Shown here: positions 35,015-44,135 of the stretch, in pieces
How positions within the stretch are numbered: the stretch's first letter is position 1
Layout: every line of letters starts with the position of its first letter
DNA from: Tichowtungia aerotolerans
GTDB taxonomy: Bacteria; Verrucomicrobiota; Kiritimatiellia; Kiritimatiellales; Tichowtungiaceae
Assembly: GCF_009905215.1 (NCBI RefSeq)
Contig: NZ_CP047593.1
Span: 3,662,900 to 3,726,899, forward strand
Direction of reading: 5' to 3'
DNA length: 64,000 bases
Made by a program: the position numbers and the translations under genes
Notes under the pieces: generated by a model
The model's database searches: none
What the model was told of the DNA's origin: nothing
What the model saw: the letters and a program-made list of their open reading frames with translations, nothing else

Positions 35015-36424
35015 TCATTCAAGGCCCAGCATGGTTTCTGCAAACCGTTTCCCCAATTCAATCTGCCCGGCAGTAGTATAGTGAAGATGATCATCATTTT
35101 TCGGTAAATCATCGCAATTGATATAAGCATATGCTTTTTCCATGCAGTCCTCCTGAGCACTCCGTACCAGATCCACATATGGATACAGAGGGTTTACCCG
35201 ACCGGCAACAAACGGCATATCGGGTGCTGAGAAATCAGCGCGAGCCGTTTGGATTAGGTGCGCCAGATTCTCGGCATAAGCTGATGCCTTTTCTTCTTCC
35301 CGACTGTCCCGTTCTCCCTGCATCCAGATCATACCTTTAATCTTCACGCTTCGGGATTCACAAGCTGCGTGAACCTTATTTTTAAGGCCTGCATATAATG
35401 AATTCGGATCATCGGGATCCCAATCCACAGCAAGGCTGGTTCCCCCTTTACTGTGTTTGATAATGCCGATCGGGCGAAAACTCTGTTGACTGAGCACATC
35501 CGCAAAAGTCACCTCCGGGCCGAATCCTTTTTCCGGAGGCTCCAACCAGAGCCAATCAACCCCGTCAAATACAAACACCTCGCGCTGCACTGCCTGAAGC
35601 GAATCAGGGAGCTGGTTTCTTTGAGACCGCGAGCCAAGCATGTTGCTTTGCCCGGCACAGATATAAACATCCAGCGGTGCGCCCTGCAGCAACCGGCGCA
35701 GTGCCGCCGCAGGACCGGGCACGACAGACGACAGTTTCAACACGAACTCATCCACACCAACTGTCCCCGACTTATACCCGGAAACCCCAAAACCAAACGC
35801 CGTGAATTTCAGCTGTCCAACCTGCCCGGATGGAATCTCTGCCGAAACCGAAACGGACTCTTCTCCGGCGGTGCTTGATACAACCGCCTTGGCCGTCAGG
35901 CTGGCGGGATTATATTCCAGAGAAATCAACAGCTCACCTGACAACATCCGGGGGGCCAAAACTCCACTGAGCTGAGTGAAAGTCCACCCGCTGTCTCCCT
36001 CCAAAATCTTCAGTTGCAATTTTCCCGCGTGCGGTCCCACAGTTATCAAACGGACCGATAAAATATCCTGCCTGGAGGTAGCAAATAAAGCAGAGTTCGC
36101 ATCATCGGTCATTGCCAGATAAAACCCTCCGTAGGCTCCACCCAGATCCGACTGACTTAAATCCACCTTAGCAGCCAGAACACAGGATCCGCCCTCAGAC
36201 GGATGTGCCACAACATAGGCCTGCTGATTGTTTTGGCGAACTTCCACACGGCCGTCGTTTAATGATGTTCTATTCAACCTATCTCGCCAGACCCAGTCCC
36301 CCAGCCTTCTTCCGGCCAAAACTTCTCCGGCCTGGGTCGTATTGAAATGATCACAGACTTCAGTTTCTGCAACCGCGCCTACGACCAAAAAAGCAAATAA
36401 AAATAAACCGATCGCCCTGATCAT
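35015..36424 (-). CDS. Secreted SASA/CE6-type carbohydrate esterase with N-terminal beta-sandwich domain
   Basis: A 469-residue exported protein (signal MIRAIGLFLFAFLVVGAVA). Residues about 22-225 form a domain with LNRTSLNDGRVEVRQNNQQAYVV and FGFGVSGYKSGTVGVDEFVL. The same domain type occurs twice in the protein at 38247-39806. The C-terminal half is a sialate-O-acetylesterase/CE6-like SGNH fold: VYICAGQSNMLGSR (nucleophile Ser), KHSKGGTSL, IWMQGERDS, and KNDDHLHYT (catalytic Asp-X-X-His). It probably removes acetyl groups from a polysaccharide. It is in the same direction as the beta-propeller gene upstream. Confidence 0.85.
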   Translation of the reverse strand: MIRAIGLFLFAFLVVGAVAETEVCDHFNTTQAGEVLAGRRLGDWVWRDRLNRTSLNDGRVEVRQNNQQAYVVAHPSEGGSCVLAAKVDLSQSDLGGAYGGFYLAMTDDANSALFATSRQDILSVRLITVGPHAGKLQLKILEGDSGWTFTQLSGVLAPRMLSGELLISLEYNPASLTAKAVVSSTAGEESVSVSAEIPSGQVGQLKFTAFGFGVSGYKSGTVGVDEFVLKLSSVVPGPAAALRRLLQGAPLDVYICAGQSNMLGSRSQRNQLPDSLQAVQREVFVFDGVDWLWLEPPEKGFGPEVTFADVLSQQSFRPIGIIKHSKGGTSLAVDWDPDDPNSLYAGLKNKVHAACESRSVKIKGMIWMQGERDSREEEKASAYAENLAHLIQTARADFSAPDMPFVAGRVNPLYPYVDLVRSAQEDCMEKAYAYINCDDLPKNDDHLHYTTAGQIELGKRFAETMLGLE

Positions 36425-36465
36425 CTACAATACCTTCCTATTCTCTTAAAAACTTGTACCCGCAG

Positions 36466-38136
36466 TTATCTGATCTTCTGTTCTGCAACCAGCGATGCGG
36501 CCCCAACCGTATCTTTCGGGTCTTTAAATCCCGGGCCGCCGGCAGCAACATACCCGTCACTCCGGCCCGTTCTGTCGCAACTGACCCAAAAAGAATAAAG
36601 ATCACCCCGCTCCAGTACGAAACGGAATCGAACCGGCTTTCCGGCAAGCACGGACAAATCCGCACCATCATCCCAGGTCATCTCATACACGGTGCTGTCC
36701 CCGGTAAAAACATGGCTGTTTTCCAACACAAACGGAGGAATGCTGTTCCCGTCTACATCCAGCATCTCCACCTTCAATGTTCCTTCAGGAACATCAGCAT
36801 TTACAAACAAGTGCTTCCCTGAAAACAAAACCGGACGTGTAATCAGGCTTCCTTTATCATCTGGGGTTTTCATCGATGCGAAGCCATCTCGTCTTAGAAC
36901 AGCAATCCCCGTCGCTCCATTCGCATACATGCCTTTGGGGATTGATTCATCGCCTTCCATTCCGGAATAGTAAAACCAGAGCTGATCTCCTCGAACCGTA
37001 CAGATACCTCCCACCGATTGAATATAACCCCGATCCCATACGCCTGCCGTCCGAGAGGCTTCGATCGCGGTTGTCCGGTCTGGACGATCCCAGTGGAATC
37101 CGTCCCGGCTGTACGCAAAGTTCAACTCCGTAACTTTGGGAACACCGTGACAATCATTATTATTCGGCCCTCGCCAGATTTGGAAGAACCCGAGCATGAT
37201 GCTTTCATAAGCCACCGCATCCAGATTATAAAGCTGGGGCTTGAGTCCAATATCCGCATCCGGCAGATCCAACGCATCGGCTCCGGCCCATACAACCGGC
37301 TGACCGGGGCTCCAGCGGCCCTGCCGGTAATTCTCTTCATCCAGCTCCCATTGATTATCAGCCATCAGATCTTCACTTTCCCAATAATGCCGGGATCGTC
37401 CGCGAAAAGCTGATCGAATACTGAAAACCCACTTTTTCCGGAAGGGGTTATAAAAAATCGTGCTGCGATCTCCCATATTCCCGGTTAAGACAGAATTTCC
37501 GAAATGGATTCCATCAGGAGATTCAAAACAGCGGCCGCCTTTGCCGCCCAACCCGCCGGGCTCACGAACAAATAGTTTATATTTTCCTGCAGAGTTTTCT
37601 GTCCACCAATCCCGCACGACAGTTGTTGAGTCAGGCCGCAGATCTGCCGGATAAACCTGATTCGTGTCAGGAACAATATCCAGTTTCGGGCGGGCCCATT
37701 CGATCCCGTCTTTACTGGTCGCATAGCAGATCGTGCCGTGCCAGCCCGCATTATACCAGAGCTTAAAAACCTGCTCTTCCTCATCCCACAAGACAGCTCC
37801 ACTCAGCGGCGCAGCCACACCCCTTCCACTCCCTTCGGTCCACTCCAAAGAGTTTTTCGGTTTCAATACCGGATTCCCGTGGTATTTCTTCGGATAATGG
37901 AATGTCCGCACAAGACTGGTTTGTTCAATTAAAAAATCATCCACAAACAACTGCCGTCCCACATCGATTGGAATGATCTCGGGAGGACACTCAAGATAGG
38001 GCACCGGCATTGGATCTGTTGATGCGGCATCCAACTGCTCAGGCGGCCAATCAGACGGCAATTGGATCCCATTATACAATCGTTCTGAAAAAGCATTGAG
38101 CGAAATAAAAAGCAATACTGTAAAAAAAATATTCAT
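36466..38136 (-). CDS. Secreted five-bladed beta-propeller glycosidase-like protein
   Basis: A 556-residue exported protein. The signal peptide starts at MNIFFTVLLFISLNAFS. The core has repeated propeller blades typical of GH32/GH43-like folds: IDVGRQLFVDDFLIEQTSLVRTFHYPKKYHGNPVLKP, FKLWYNAGWHGTICYATSKDGIEW, and FAYSRDGFHWDRP. The C-terminal 110 residues form a beta-sandwich. The opening 'RQLFVDD' block is common in planctomycete-type secreted proteins annotated as GH32-like. Catalytic residues cannot be assigned with confidence and the substrate is unknown. Confidence 0.75.
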   Translation of the reverse strand: MNIFFTVLLFISLNAFSERLYNGIQLPSDWPPEQLDAASTDPMPVPYLECPPEIIPIDVGRQLFVDDFLIEQTSLVRTFHYPKKYHGNPVLKPKNSLEWTEGSGRGVAAPLSGAVLWDEEEQVFKLWYNAGWHGTICYATSKDGIEWARPKLDIVPDTNQVYPADLRPDSTTVVRDWWTENSAGKYKLFVREPGGLGGKGGRCFESPDGIHFGNSVLTGNMGDRSTIFYNPFRKKWVFSIRSAFRGRSRHYWESEDLMADNQWELDEENYRQGRWSPGQPVVWAGADALDLPDADIGLKPQLYNLDAVAYESIMLGFFQIWRGPNNNDCHGVPKVTELNFAYSRDGFHWDRPDRTTAIEASRTAGVWDRGYIQSVGGICTVRGDQLWFYYSGMEGDESIPKGMYANGATGIAVLRRDGFASMKTPDDKGSLITRPVLFSGKHLFVNADVPEGTLKVEMLDVDGNSIPPFVLENSHVFTGDSTVYEMTWDDGADLSVLAGKPVRFRFVLERGDLYSFWVSCDRTGRSDGYVAAGGPGFKDPKDTVGAASLVAEQKIR

Positions 38137-38246
38137 GTCATTTCTAACGCAACACAGTCCTGTAAAAAAATTGCCGGCGACCTCTCCGGCAAAAAACACG
38201 CATCCCGAACCTTCACCTGAAGATCCGGAATGAATACCGCAATGAA

Positions 38247-39806
38247 TTATTCACCAATCAGGCGGTAGAATGCCTGCAAACCGCCGGGTTCGTTTGTCAC
38301 CGCCATTTGACCATCTACGCCGGATATATTTTCGACCACATTGCTCCAATCCCCGGAAACCAGACTTTCACGGGATTGCAACGCATATGTCCCTGCAGCA
38401 TCTCCCTGCCAACTGAAAACGAGGTCAGAATTGATAAGCTCCGCAGTAACCGATCCAATGGGTTCCAATACCCCGCCACTTTGATTCAGTAAAAAGTTGT
38501 CCCACAACACAGTACCGCTCTGGTATCCGGTTGTATTGAACCCGAAACCGCTGATCGACAGAGCATCTGCCTGTTCCTGAGTCAATGTGGTCGTCTTTGC
38601 AACAGATGCCCCGGTAACTGTATTGGACGCAACCCCCGTCACGGTCAAACCTTCAAGACTCAATGACAGCCGCACTGGATCCGTATCATACCCTGGCAAA
38701 CTGTTGTCACTAAGCCCACTGACAACGGTAGTCCCGCCATTTTTGACAACCAAAGAAATCTTGCCGGTATTAGATGCGGTCGTAATCAGCCTCATGGAAA
38801 TTCCATCCCCGGCAATAGCCGCCAACGAGGAGCCATCCCCATCAAACATACCGATCGTCGCCCCGCCATAAGCTCCGGCCAATCCGGCTCCATTCAGAAA
38901 AAAGTCCGCAGAAACTTCCGCCCCGAACCCACTCACCAGCATGTTCGCCCGCACCCAGGCCAATTGATCATTAACACGGACCTCAACATGATCGTTCGTG
39001 AGCGATGCTCGACTGAAATTGTCATTCCACGTCAACTCTCCAACAGGCGTCACCCGACCGTTCAGATCCCCGGAAGCACTGTCAAAATCATCAGAAACCT
39101 CAATTGAATCTGGAATATAGCTGATTTGCTCCAGCGCAAAGTTGTCCCAAATCACCGTACCGCTTTGATATCCGGTTGTATTAAACCCAAAACGATCCAT
39201 GGCCAAAGAAGCCGCCTGGTCGAACGTTAATGTTATTGTCTTTGAGACAGACGCACCGGTGACTATGTTGGATGCAGTTCCGATCACCGTAAGATTCACG
39301 AAACTCACCGATAACTGAATCGGATCTGTATCATATCCCGGCAAGCTGCTGTCACTGACACCGCTGAAAATCACAACGCCTCCATTTCTCACCACCAGCG
39401 AAATTTTTCCGGTATTGGATGCCGTTGTAACCAATCTCATGGAAATCCCATCGCCGGAAGCAACCGCCAGCGTACCGCTCCCGTCAGACATGCCAACCGT
39501 CGCCCCGCCATAACCTCCAGCCAGCCCGGCACCGTTCAGGTAAAACTCTGCCGAAACCTTTGCTCCCAAACCGCCAGTCAAAGCGTTTGTCTGCACCAAG
39601 GCCAGCTGGTTGTTGACACTCACCTCAACCTGATCATTGGCAAGCTGTGCCCGACTGTAGGTGTCTGCCCAGACCAGCTCCCCGACCGGCGTCACACGGT
39701 CATTAAGAATCCCGGGATCTCCACTAAAACTGTCTGAAACAATAACCGTGGCCTGTACCGCCACCGCACAACATAAAACCGCAAACCCTGCCGTTATTTT
39801 TCTCAT
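38247..39806 (-). CDS. Secreted protein with two tandem copies of a ~215-residue domain
   Basis: A 519-residue exported protein with signal MRKITAGFAVLCCAVAVQA and a strong AGGAGG ribosome-binding site before ATG 39806. Two near-identical domains follow: each has DRVTPVGEL.W.D..SRA, NQLAxV, LNGAGLAGxYGGAT, GDGISMRLxTTASNTGKISLV, SLPGYDTDP and FGFNTTGYQSGTV. The repeat is visible in DNA with a period of 645 bases. The last 60 residues (YALQSRESLVSGDWSNVV...AFYRLIGE) form a small terminal domain seen in other secreted proteins here. The repeated domain also occurs once in the esterase at 35015. Probably sugar-binding or surface-attached; no catalytic motif seen. Confidence 0.75.
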   Translation of the reverse strand: MRKITAGFAVLCCAVAVQATVIVSDSFSGDPGILNDRVTPVGELVWADTYSRAQLANDQVEVSVNNQLALVQTNALTGGLGAKVSAEFYLNGAGLAGGYGGATVGMSDGSGTLAVASGDGISMRLVTTASNTGKISLVVRNGGVVIFSGVSDSSLPGYDTDPIQLSVSFVNLTVIGTASNIVTGASVSKTITLTFDQAASLAMDRFGFNTTGYQSGTVIWDNFALEQISYIPDSIEVSDDFDSASGDLNGRVTPVGELTWNDNFSRASLTNDHVEVRVNDQLAWVRANMLVSGFGAEVSADFFLNGAGLAGAYGGATIGMFDGDGSSLAAIAGDGISMRLITTASNTGKISLVVKNGGTTVVSGLSDNSLPGYDTDPVRLSLSLEGLTVTGVASNTVTGASVAKTTTLTQEQADALSISGFGFNTTGYQSGTVLWDNFLLNQSGGVLEPIGSVTAELINSDLVFSWQGDAAGTYALQSRESLVSGDWSNVVENISGVDGQMAVTNEPGGLQAFYRLIGE

Positions 39807-39952
39807 CTGATTCCTCCTTTTTCTTAGCTGTATACCAACAACACTCGAATCAAGCCCCTTGCATAATCTCATAAATAGAGAACCCGATATTGACTCAAAT
39901 GTCCATGGATGGGACTATTCGAAATCTGACTAAAACTCACATCAGCACACGT

Positions 39953-40786
39953 ATGAAAACGGCATCCAACATTCTTTTCTATCGCATTGACGATCATGTT
40001 TATGACCCCGGCGGCACACTGTCGCGCTGGCAAACAAACCTTCAGCTGCATTACACATATACAGGGAGCGTTGCCATTCAGGTCGACTCGGAACACTGGG
40101 TACAGCACGCCGGCGAAATCTGTCTGTTACTGCCAGGCCATCAGGAACATTTCCAATATTCGGAAACGGAACATACGCATCACGGCTTCTGCACTGCAGC
40201 CGGCGTCACCCTCTCCGAAGAAACCGTCCGCCTGTACGAAGGCATTCCCCGCAACATAAAAACCAGCCCCAGAATCAAACCGCTCACCGATCTGGCTCGA
40301 ACTCTCTACGAAGAAAAAAACGAAGCCGCAAAAAACCTCTATAACCAGATCGCGGAAATGATCTTTGCCGAATTCTTCTACTCCGCCGGAATCCCGTCCA
40401 ATCAAAGCCAAAGCCTGCCATCAGCCATTCAGCGGGCCCAGGACTTCATCGGAACCCATTACACGGAACCCTTCACCCTGCCCGAGCTGGCAGAGTTCTG
40501 CTTTGTATCACAAGGACATCTCATCCGGCTGTTTAAAGAACATTTGCAGACCACTCCGATCCGTTATCTATGGGCCATCCGCCTGCAACACGCTGTAGAA
40601 AAACTCACCGATACCAGACTCAATGTATCCGAAATTGCCTTTCAGTGCGGCTTTGTCTCCCCCGATCATTTTTCCCGCCTGTTTAAGCAGCACTTTAAAC
40701 TTTCTCCGCTTCAGTACCGTAAAAACCAACAGCATCTGACGAACTCCTGCATCCACACCCTGACCCCGAAAAAGAAACAGCGATAA
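39953..40786 (+). CDS. AraC-family regulator (paralog 2 of the carbohydrate region)
   Basis: A 277-residue transcription factor paralogous to the one at 32896: FYRIDDHVYDPGGTLSRWQTNLQL, GEICLLLPGHQEHF and THHGFCTA in the cupin half, then FTLPELAEFCFVSQGHLIRLFKEHLQ and VSEIAFQCGFVSPDHFSRLFKQHF. It is divergent from the duplicated-domain gene and upstream of the sulfatase at 40895, so it may control both. I used ATG 39953 to match the paralog; the frame is open from 39890. An imperfect dispersed palindrome lies at 40150-40166. Confidence 0.88.
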   Translation: MKTASNILFYRIDDHVYDPGGTLSRWQTNLQLHYTYTGSVAIQVDSEHWVQHAGEICLLLPGHQEHFQYSETEHTHHGFCTAAGVTLSEETVRLYEGIPRNIKTSPRIKPLTDLARTLYEEKNEAAKNLYNQIAEMIFAEFFYSAGIPSNQSQSLPSAIQRAQDFIGTHYTEPFTLPELAEFCFVSQGHLIRLFKEHLQTTPIRYLWAIRLQHAVEKLTDTRLNVSEIAFQCGFVSPDHFSRLFKQHFKLSPLQYRKNQQHLTNSCIHTLTPKKKQR

Positions 40787-40894
40787 TTGTCAATTTAAGA
40801 CAGATTTCTGAAAACCACATCGATTTACAGCCATAAGCAGCAACCGTTACCCTGAAGGTTGAAATCGGAAAACTCAAAATTTCAGGAAACAGCT

Positions 40895-42304
40895 ATGGAT
40901 AAAAAGATATTAACGGCAGCAATCATGGCAGCGTCAGTCACTGCCTCTGTGGCTGACAGTCAGAAGCAACCGAACATCGTTTTAATCATGGCCGACGACC
41001 TCGGCTGGAATGAACTCGGCTACAACCAGTCAGCTGAAGACAAAGCCACCCGCAAGGATCTGGCCCGTACACCAAACATCGACCGCATCAGCGAGGCCGG
41101 AGTCCGGTTCGATCATTTTTACGCCCAGGCCATCTGCACCCCAACCCGCGCGGCACTGATGACCGGCCGCTACGCCTTCCGCTCCGGCATGGCCTCCGGC
41201 GTCATCCTCAACCATCTGCACTACGGCCTGCCGCTCGACGAAACCACGATGGGCAACGTCATGAAAAGCGCCGGCTACGCCACCTGCATTGTCGGAAAAT
41301 GGCACCTCGGCCACGAAACAGCCGCCTATCTGCCGACCGAACGCGGCTTTGATTACCACTACGGACTCTACACCGCGATTGACCACTTCACGCACGAATG
41401 GCAGGGCGGACTCGACTGGCACCGCAACCGCAAAGCCATCCGCGAAGAAGGCTATGCCACCGACCTGCTCGGCGACGACTGCGTCCGCATCATCGAAAAA
41501 CACAACTTCAAAAAAGAACCGTTGTTCCTCTACCACCCCATGTTCGCCGTCCACGCATGGAACCAGTCCACCGAAGAATATATGGCACCTTATGCCAATG
41601 TAGAAAACGAAGAACGCCGCCGACTGCTCGGCATGTGCTCCGCCATGGACAAACAGTTCGGACGGATCATCCAGGCATTGGAAGACGCCGGACAGACCGA
41701 AAACACCCTCGTCTTTTTCCTTTCCGACAACGGCGGCCCCAAACGCCATCAGGCCGACAACGGTCCGCTGCGCGACGGCAAAGGCTCCTACTACGAAGGA
41801 GGAGTCCGCGTTCCGGCCTTCGCCTACTGGCCCGGACAAATTGAGGGCGGCCGCACCGTCCGCGGACTCGCACACGTCGTCGACCTTCTTCCAACCTTTG
41901 GAAAACTCGCCGGGGCCGAAATGCCCGTCAAACCGCTTGATGGCGAAGACCTCGCGCCCGTCCTCTTCGACAACGCCGACAGCACCGGCCGCAGGGAAAT
42001 CGTCTTCATGGTCGAGGACAGCGAACGCCTGCGGCGCGGCGCCATCATCCAGTGGCCATGGAAGCTGCGACGCACCGCGCTTAAAAACGGCCCGTGGGTT
42101 TACGAGCTATTCAATCTCGAACAAGATCCGTACGAAAAAGCCAACGCCCACAAACAAGGCAAAGCCTATCCTGAAATCACCGACCGCCTCAGCCGCCGTC
42201 TCGACGAACTGAGTAAAGACGCTCCGCCGGCCTTCTGGCAAGAAGGCAACGGCAACGCCCCGAAAGGCTGGACACCGCCGCCCATTATCGGACCCGATCA
42301 ATAA
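40895..42304 (+). CDS. Secreted sulfatase with CTPTR formylglycine motif (S1 family)
   Basis: A 469-residue type I sulfatase. Signal peptide MDKKILTAAIMAASVTASVA, metal-binding QPNIVLIMADDLGWNELGY, formylglycine motif AICTPTRAALMTGRYAFRSG (C-X-P-T-R, with Thr in place of the more usual Ser), VGKWHLGH, and FFLSDNGGPKRHQADNGPLRDGKGSYYEGG. This is the arylsulfatase-B-like layout. The start ATG 40895 is preceded by AGGAAACAGCT. It follows the AraC gene on the same strand. It carries one perfect dispersed palindrome near 41889. Confidence 0.94.
   Translation: MDKKILTAAIMAASVTASVADSQKQPNIVLIMADDLGWNELGYNQSAEDKATRKDLARTPNIDRISEAGVRFDHFYAQAICTPTRAALMTGRYAFRSGMASGVILNHLHYGLPLDETTMGNVMKSAGYATCIVGKWHLGHETAAYLPTERGFDYHYGLYTAIDHFTHEWQGGLDWHRNRKAIREEGYATDLLGDDCVRIIEKHNFKKEPLFLYHPMFAVHAWNQSTEEYMAPYANVENEERRRLLGMCSAMDKQFGRIIQALEDAGQTENTLVFFLSDNGGPKRHQADNGPLRDGKGSYYEGGVRVPAFAYWPGQIEGGRTVRGLAHVVDLLPTFGKLAGAEMPVKPLDGEDLAPVLFDNADSTGRREIVFMVEDSERLRRGAIIQWPWKLRRTALKNGPWVYELFNLEQDPYEKANAHKQGKAYPEITDRLSRRLDELSKDAPPAFWQEGNGNAPKGWTPPPIIGPDQ
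41889..41903. repeat. Perfect dispersed palindrome TTCCAA-CCT-TTGGAA
   Basis: Inside the sulfatase gene; here the frame is shifted and it encodes LPTFGK. Confidence 0.85.
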
Positions 42305-42310
42305 TGGGTT

Positions 42311-42937
42311 TTATTCAAACCCGTTGCGGGTTTCGTCTGCGCCGGCGGACAGCAGTTCGTCGGCCGTAAAGGAGGATGTGATTCCGACACAGTGTGCGCC
42401 GGCGGCTTTGGCGGCCTGCACGCCGTTAACCGCATCTTCAAAGACCGTTGCATCCGCCGGATCAACGCCAAGCCGCCGGGCTGCTTCGAGGAAAATGTCC
42501 GGGGCCGGCTTCTTGTGCTCAATCTCCAGCCCATTGACCAGCGCATCGAACAGCTTCTCGTCGAGGTCCATCTCATGCAGGTTGGTTTTGAGCTTCACTT
42601 CGTCGGCACTGGTGGCCACCGCCAGCAGAATTCCCTCAGCCCGGGCACTTTCAATAAACACCTTTACTCCCGGCAAAGCCTGGAGCTTTCCCTTCACACA
42701 CTCGCCGTACAGGCGATAGGTCTCGGCTTTGTCGCGTTCAAGGTTCAGGATGATGCCGTGTTTTTCGGCCACACCGCCGATATAACGATCTTCGCCGGAT
42801 CCGACAAAAGGCAGAAAATCCTCCTCCGGAACATCTACTTCATGGGTTTCCTTAAACATGCGAACAGCGGCCTCGGCAATAAACGGCTCGGAGTCGCACA
42901 GCACTCCGTCCATATCAAAAATATATGCTTTACTCAT
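42311..42937 (-). CDS. HAD-superfamily hydrolase, beta-phosphoglucomutase-like
   Basis: A 208-residue haloacid-dehalogenase-type phosphatase or phosphomutase. Motif I IFDMDGVLCDSEP (nucleophile Asp and acid Asp), helical cap (about 15-85), motif II LLAVATSA, motif III KKPAPDIFLEAA, motif IV VFEDAVNGVQAAKAAG. The cap and KKPAPDIF block are those of the PGM/phosphatase subgroup acting on sugar phosphates. Convergent with the sulfatase. A perfect dispersed palindrome lies 37 bases upstream of its start. Confidence 0.88.
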   Translation of the reverse strand: MSKAYIFDMDGVLCDSEPFIAEAAVRMFKETHEVDVPEEDFLPFVGSGEDRYIGGVAEKHGIILNLERDKAETYRLYGECVKGKLQALPGVKVFIESARAEGILLAVATSADEVKLKTNLHEMDLDEKLFDALVNGLEIEHKKPAPDIFLEAARRLGVDPADATVFEDAVNGVQAAKAAGAHCVGITSSFTADELLSAGADETRNGFE

Positions 42938-42973
42938 CAATTTTTATTCCTTTTCGAACGATCATACACACCG

Positions 42974-42988
42974 TTCCAAACATTGGAA
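42974..42988. repeat. Perfect dispersed palindrome TTCCAA-ACA-TTGGAA
   Basis: In the 108-base gap upstream of the HAD gene, where it could act as a regulatory site. Confidence 0.85.
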
Positions 42989-43045
42989 ATGGATTGAGTC
43001 ACTGGCTGTTGTTTTTCCAGAACCTGGTATTTTGGCAGAACGGCT

Positions 43046-44062
43046 CTAACCAACCTGTTTGTAATACTCAACTGCAGTACGATTTGGAACGACCAGAACC
43101 TGTTCGAGCAGTTTTTGGCGGTCAGCATCCGTCAACACTGAAAATGAGCGGGCCAGTTCGATTTTTTCTTCCAGCAGGCCTTTGTTTTCTGCTCCGGTAA
43201 TCAACGTGCTGATCGGAAGAGACCAGGCAAACTGAAGTGCATCGGAAACGGAAAGAGCCGTTGGAATAACCGGCGTATCACTTTGCCAGCGAACCTTTCC
43301 ATTCACTTCCTTACGGTCGAAAAAACGGCCGTCCGCCAGCGTTTTCATTGCCAAAACGCCAAGCCCCTGCTCAACAGCATCCGGAAGGACCTGGCGGACA
43401 AAACTGTGCTCGGAAGCGCCATCAACTGGATTGATCGGCATTTGAAGCGTGGAAAACAGTGACTGTTCGGGAACGCGTTTCAGCATTTCAAGATGGGCAT
43501 ACGGGTTTTGGTGTCCGGTAAAGCCAACGTAACGCGTTCCGCCGGATTCCAGAATTTGAGTCAGTGCGTCCAGAACACCGTTATCGATCCGTGAAACGAC
43601 ATCATCCGGTGTTTTCAGAGAATGAAGCTGCAGCAAGTCCACAGAATCCACACCCAGACGTTTTCGGGACAGGTCAAATTCCCGAAGCACTCCGTCGCGG
43701 TCTGCGGCCTGAGACTTGGTCATCAGGAAAATATCGTCACGATATTTTGGAACCAGAAACTGTCCATAACGCTCTTCACTGAGTCCTTTTCCATAGTTAT
43801 GGGCCGTATCGAAAAATCGAACTCCTCCGGCGATAGCCGTTTCGATTACTTCCTGAGCATCGCGTTCCGAGGTCCAGCCGATATGAAATCCACCCACTCC
43901 CAGCATGGTGATCCGCTCACCGGTTCGGCCTAATGCACGCTGCGGCAGCAGCGCTCCCCACCGATCGGCCAAAAGAGGAGCAGAGGCCGAAAACACATCG
44001 CGGCACATCAATGCGCCGGTAAAGGTTGTCATCCTGCGAATGAAACTGCGTCTAGAACTCAT
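43046..44062 (-). CDS. Tat-exported aldo/keto reductase
   Basis: A 338-residue aldo/keto reductase with an N-terminal twin-arginine signal (MSSRRSFIRRMTTFTGALM). The barrel shows the family pattern: LGRTGERITMLGVGGFHIG, FFDTAHNYGKGLSEERYG (catalytic Asp and Tyr), FLMTKSQ (Lys) and LLQLHSLKT (His). Tat export implies that it folds with NADP(H) before crossing the membrane, or is held by the signal. ATG 44062 has GGAGG 5 bases upstream. Likely substrate is a sugar or aldehyde; unknown. Confidence 0.88.
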   Translation of the reverse strand: MSSRRSFIRRMTTFTGALMCRDVFSASAPLLADRWGALLPQRALGRTGERITMLGVGGFHIGWTSERDAQEVIETAIAGGVRFFDTAHNYGKGLSEERYGQFLVPKYRDDIFLMTKSQAADRDGVLREFDLSRKRLGVDSVDLLQLHSLKTPDDVVSRIDNGVLDALTQILESGGTRYVGFTGHQNPYAHLEMLKRVPEQSLFSTLQMPINPVDGASEHSFVRQVLPDAVEQGLGVLAMKTLADGRFFDRKEVNGKVRWQSDTPVIPTALSVSDALQFAWSLPISTLITGAENKGLLEEKIELARSFSVLTDADRQKLLEQVLVVPNRTAVEYYKQVG

Positions 44063-44135
44063 GGGCACCTCCGGCTGAAGAATGCCGAAAGCCTACCTCA
44101 AAGCTGAGTGCCATTCAACCCGGCAATGTTGATGA

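Noticed and set aside
42306-42333. Stacked GGGTTT/AAACCC and AAACCCG/CGGGTTT hairpins after the sulfatase
   Set aside because: They overlap the coding end of the HAD gene and have no T-tract, so a terminator role is not supported.
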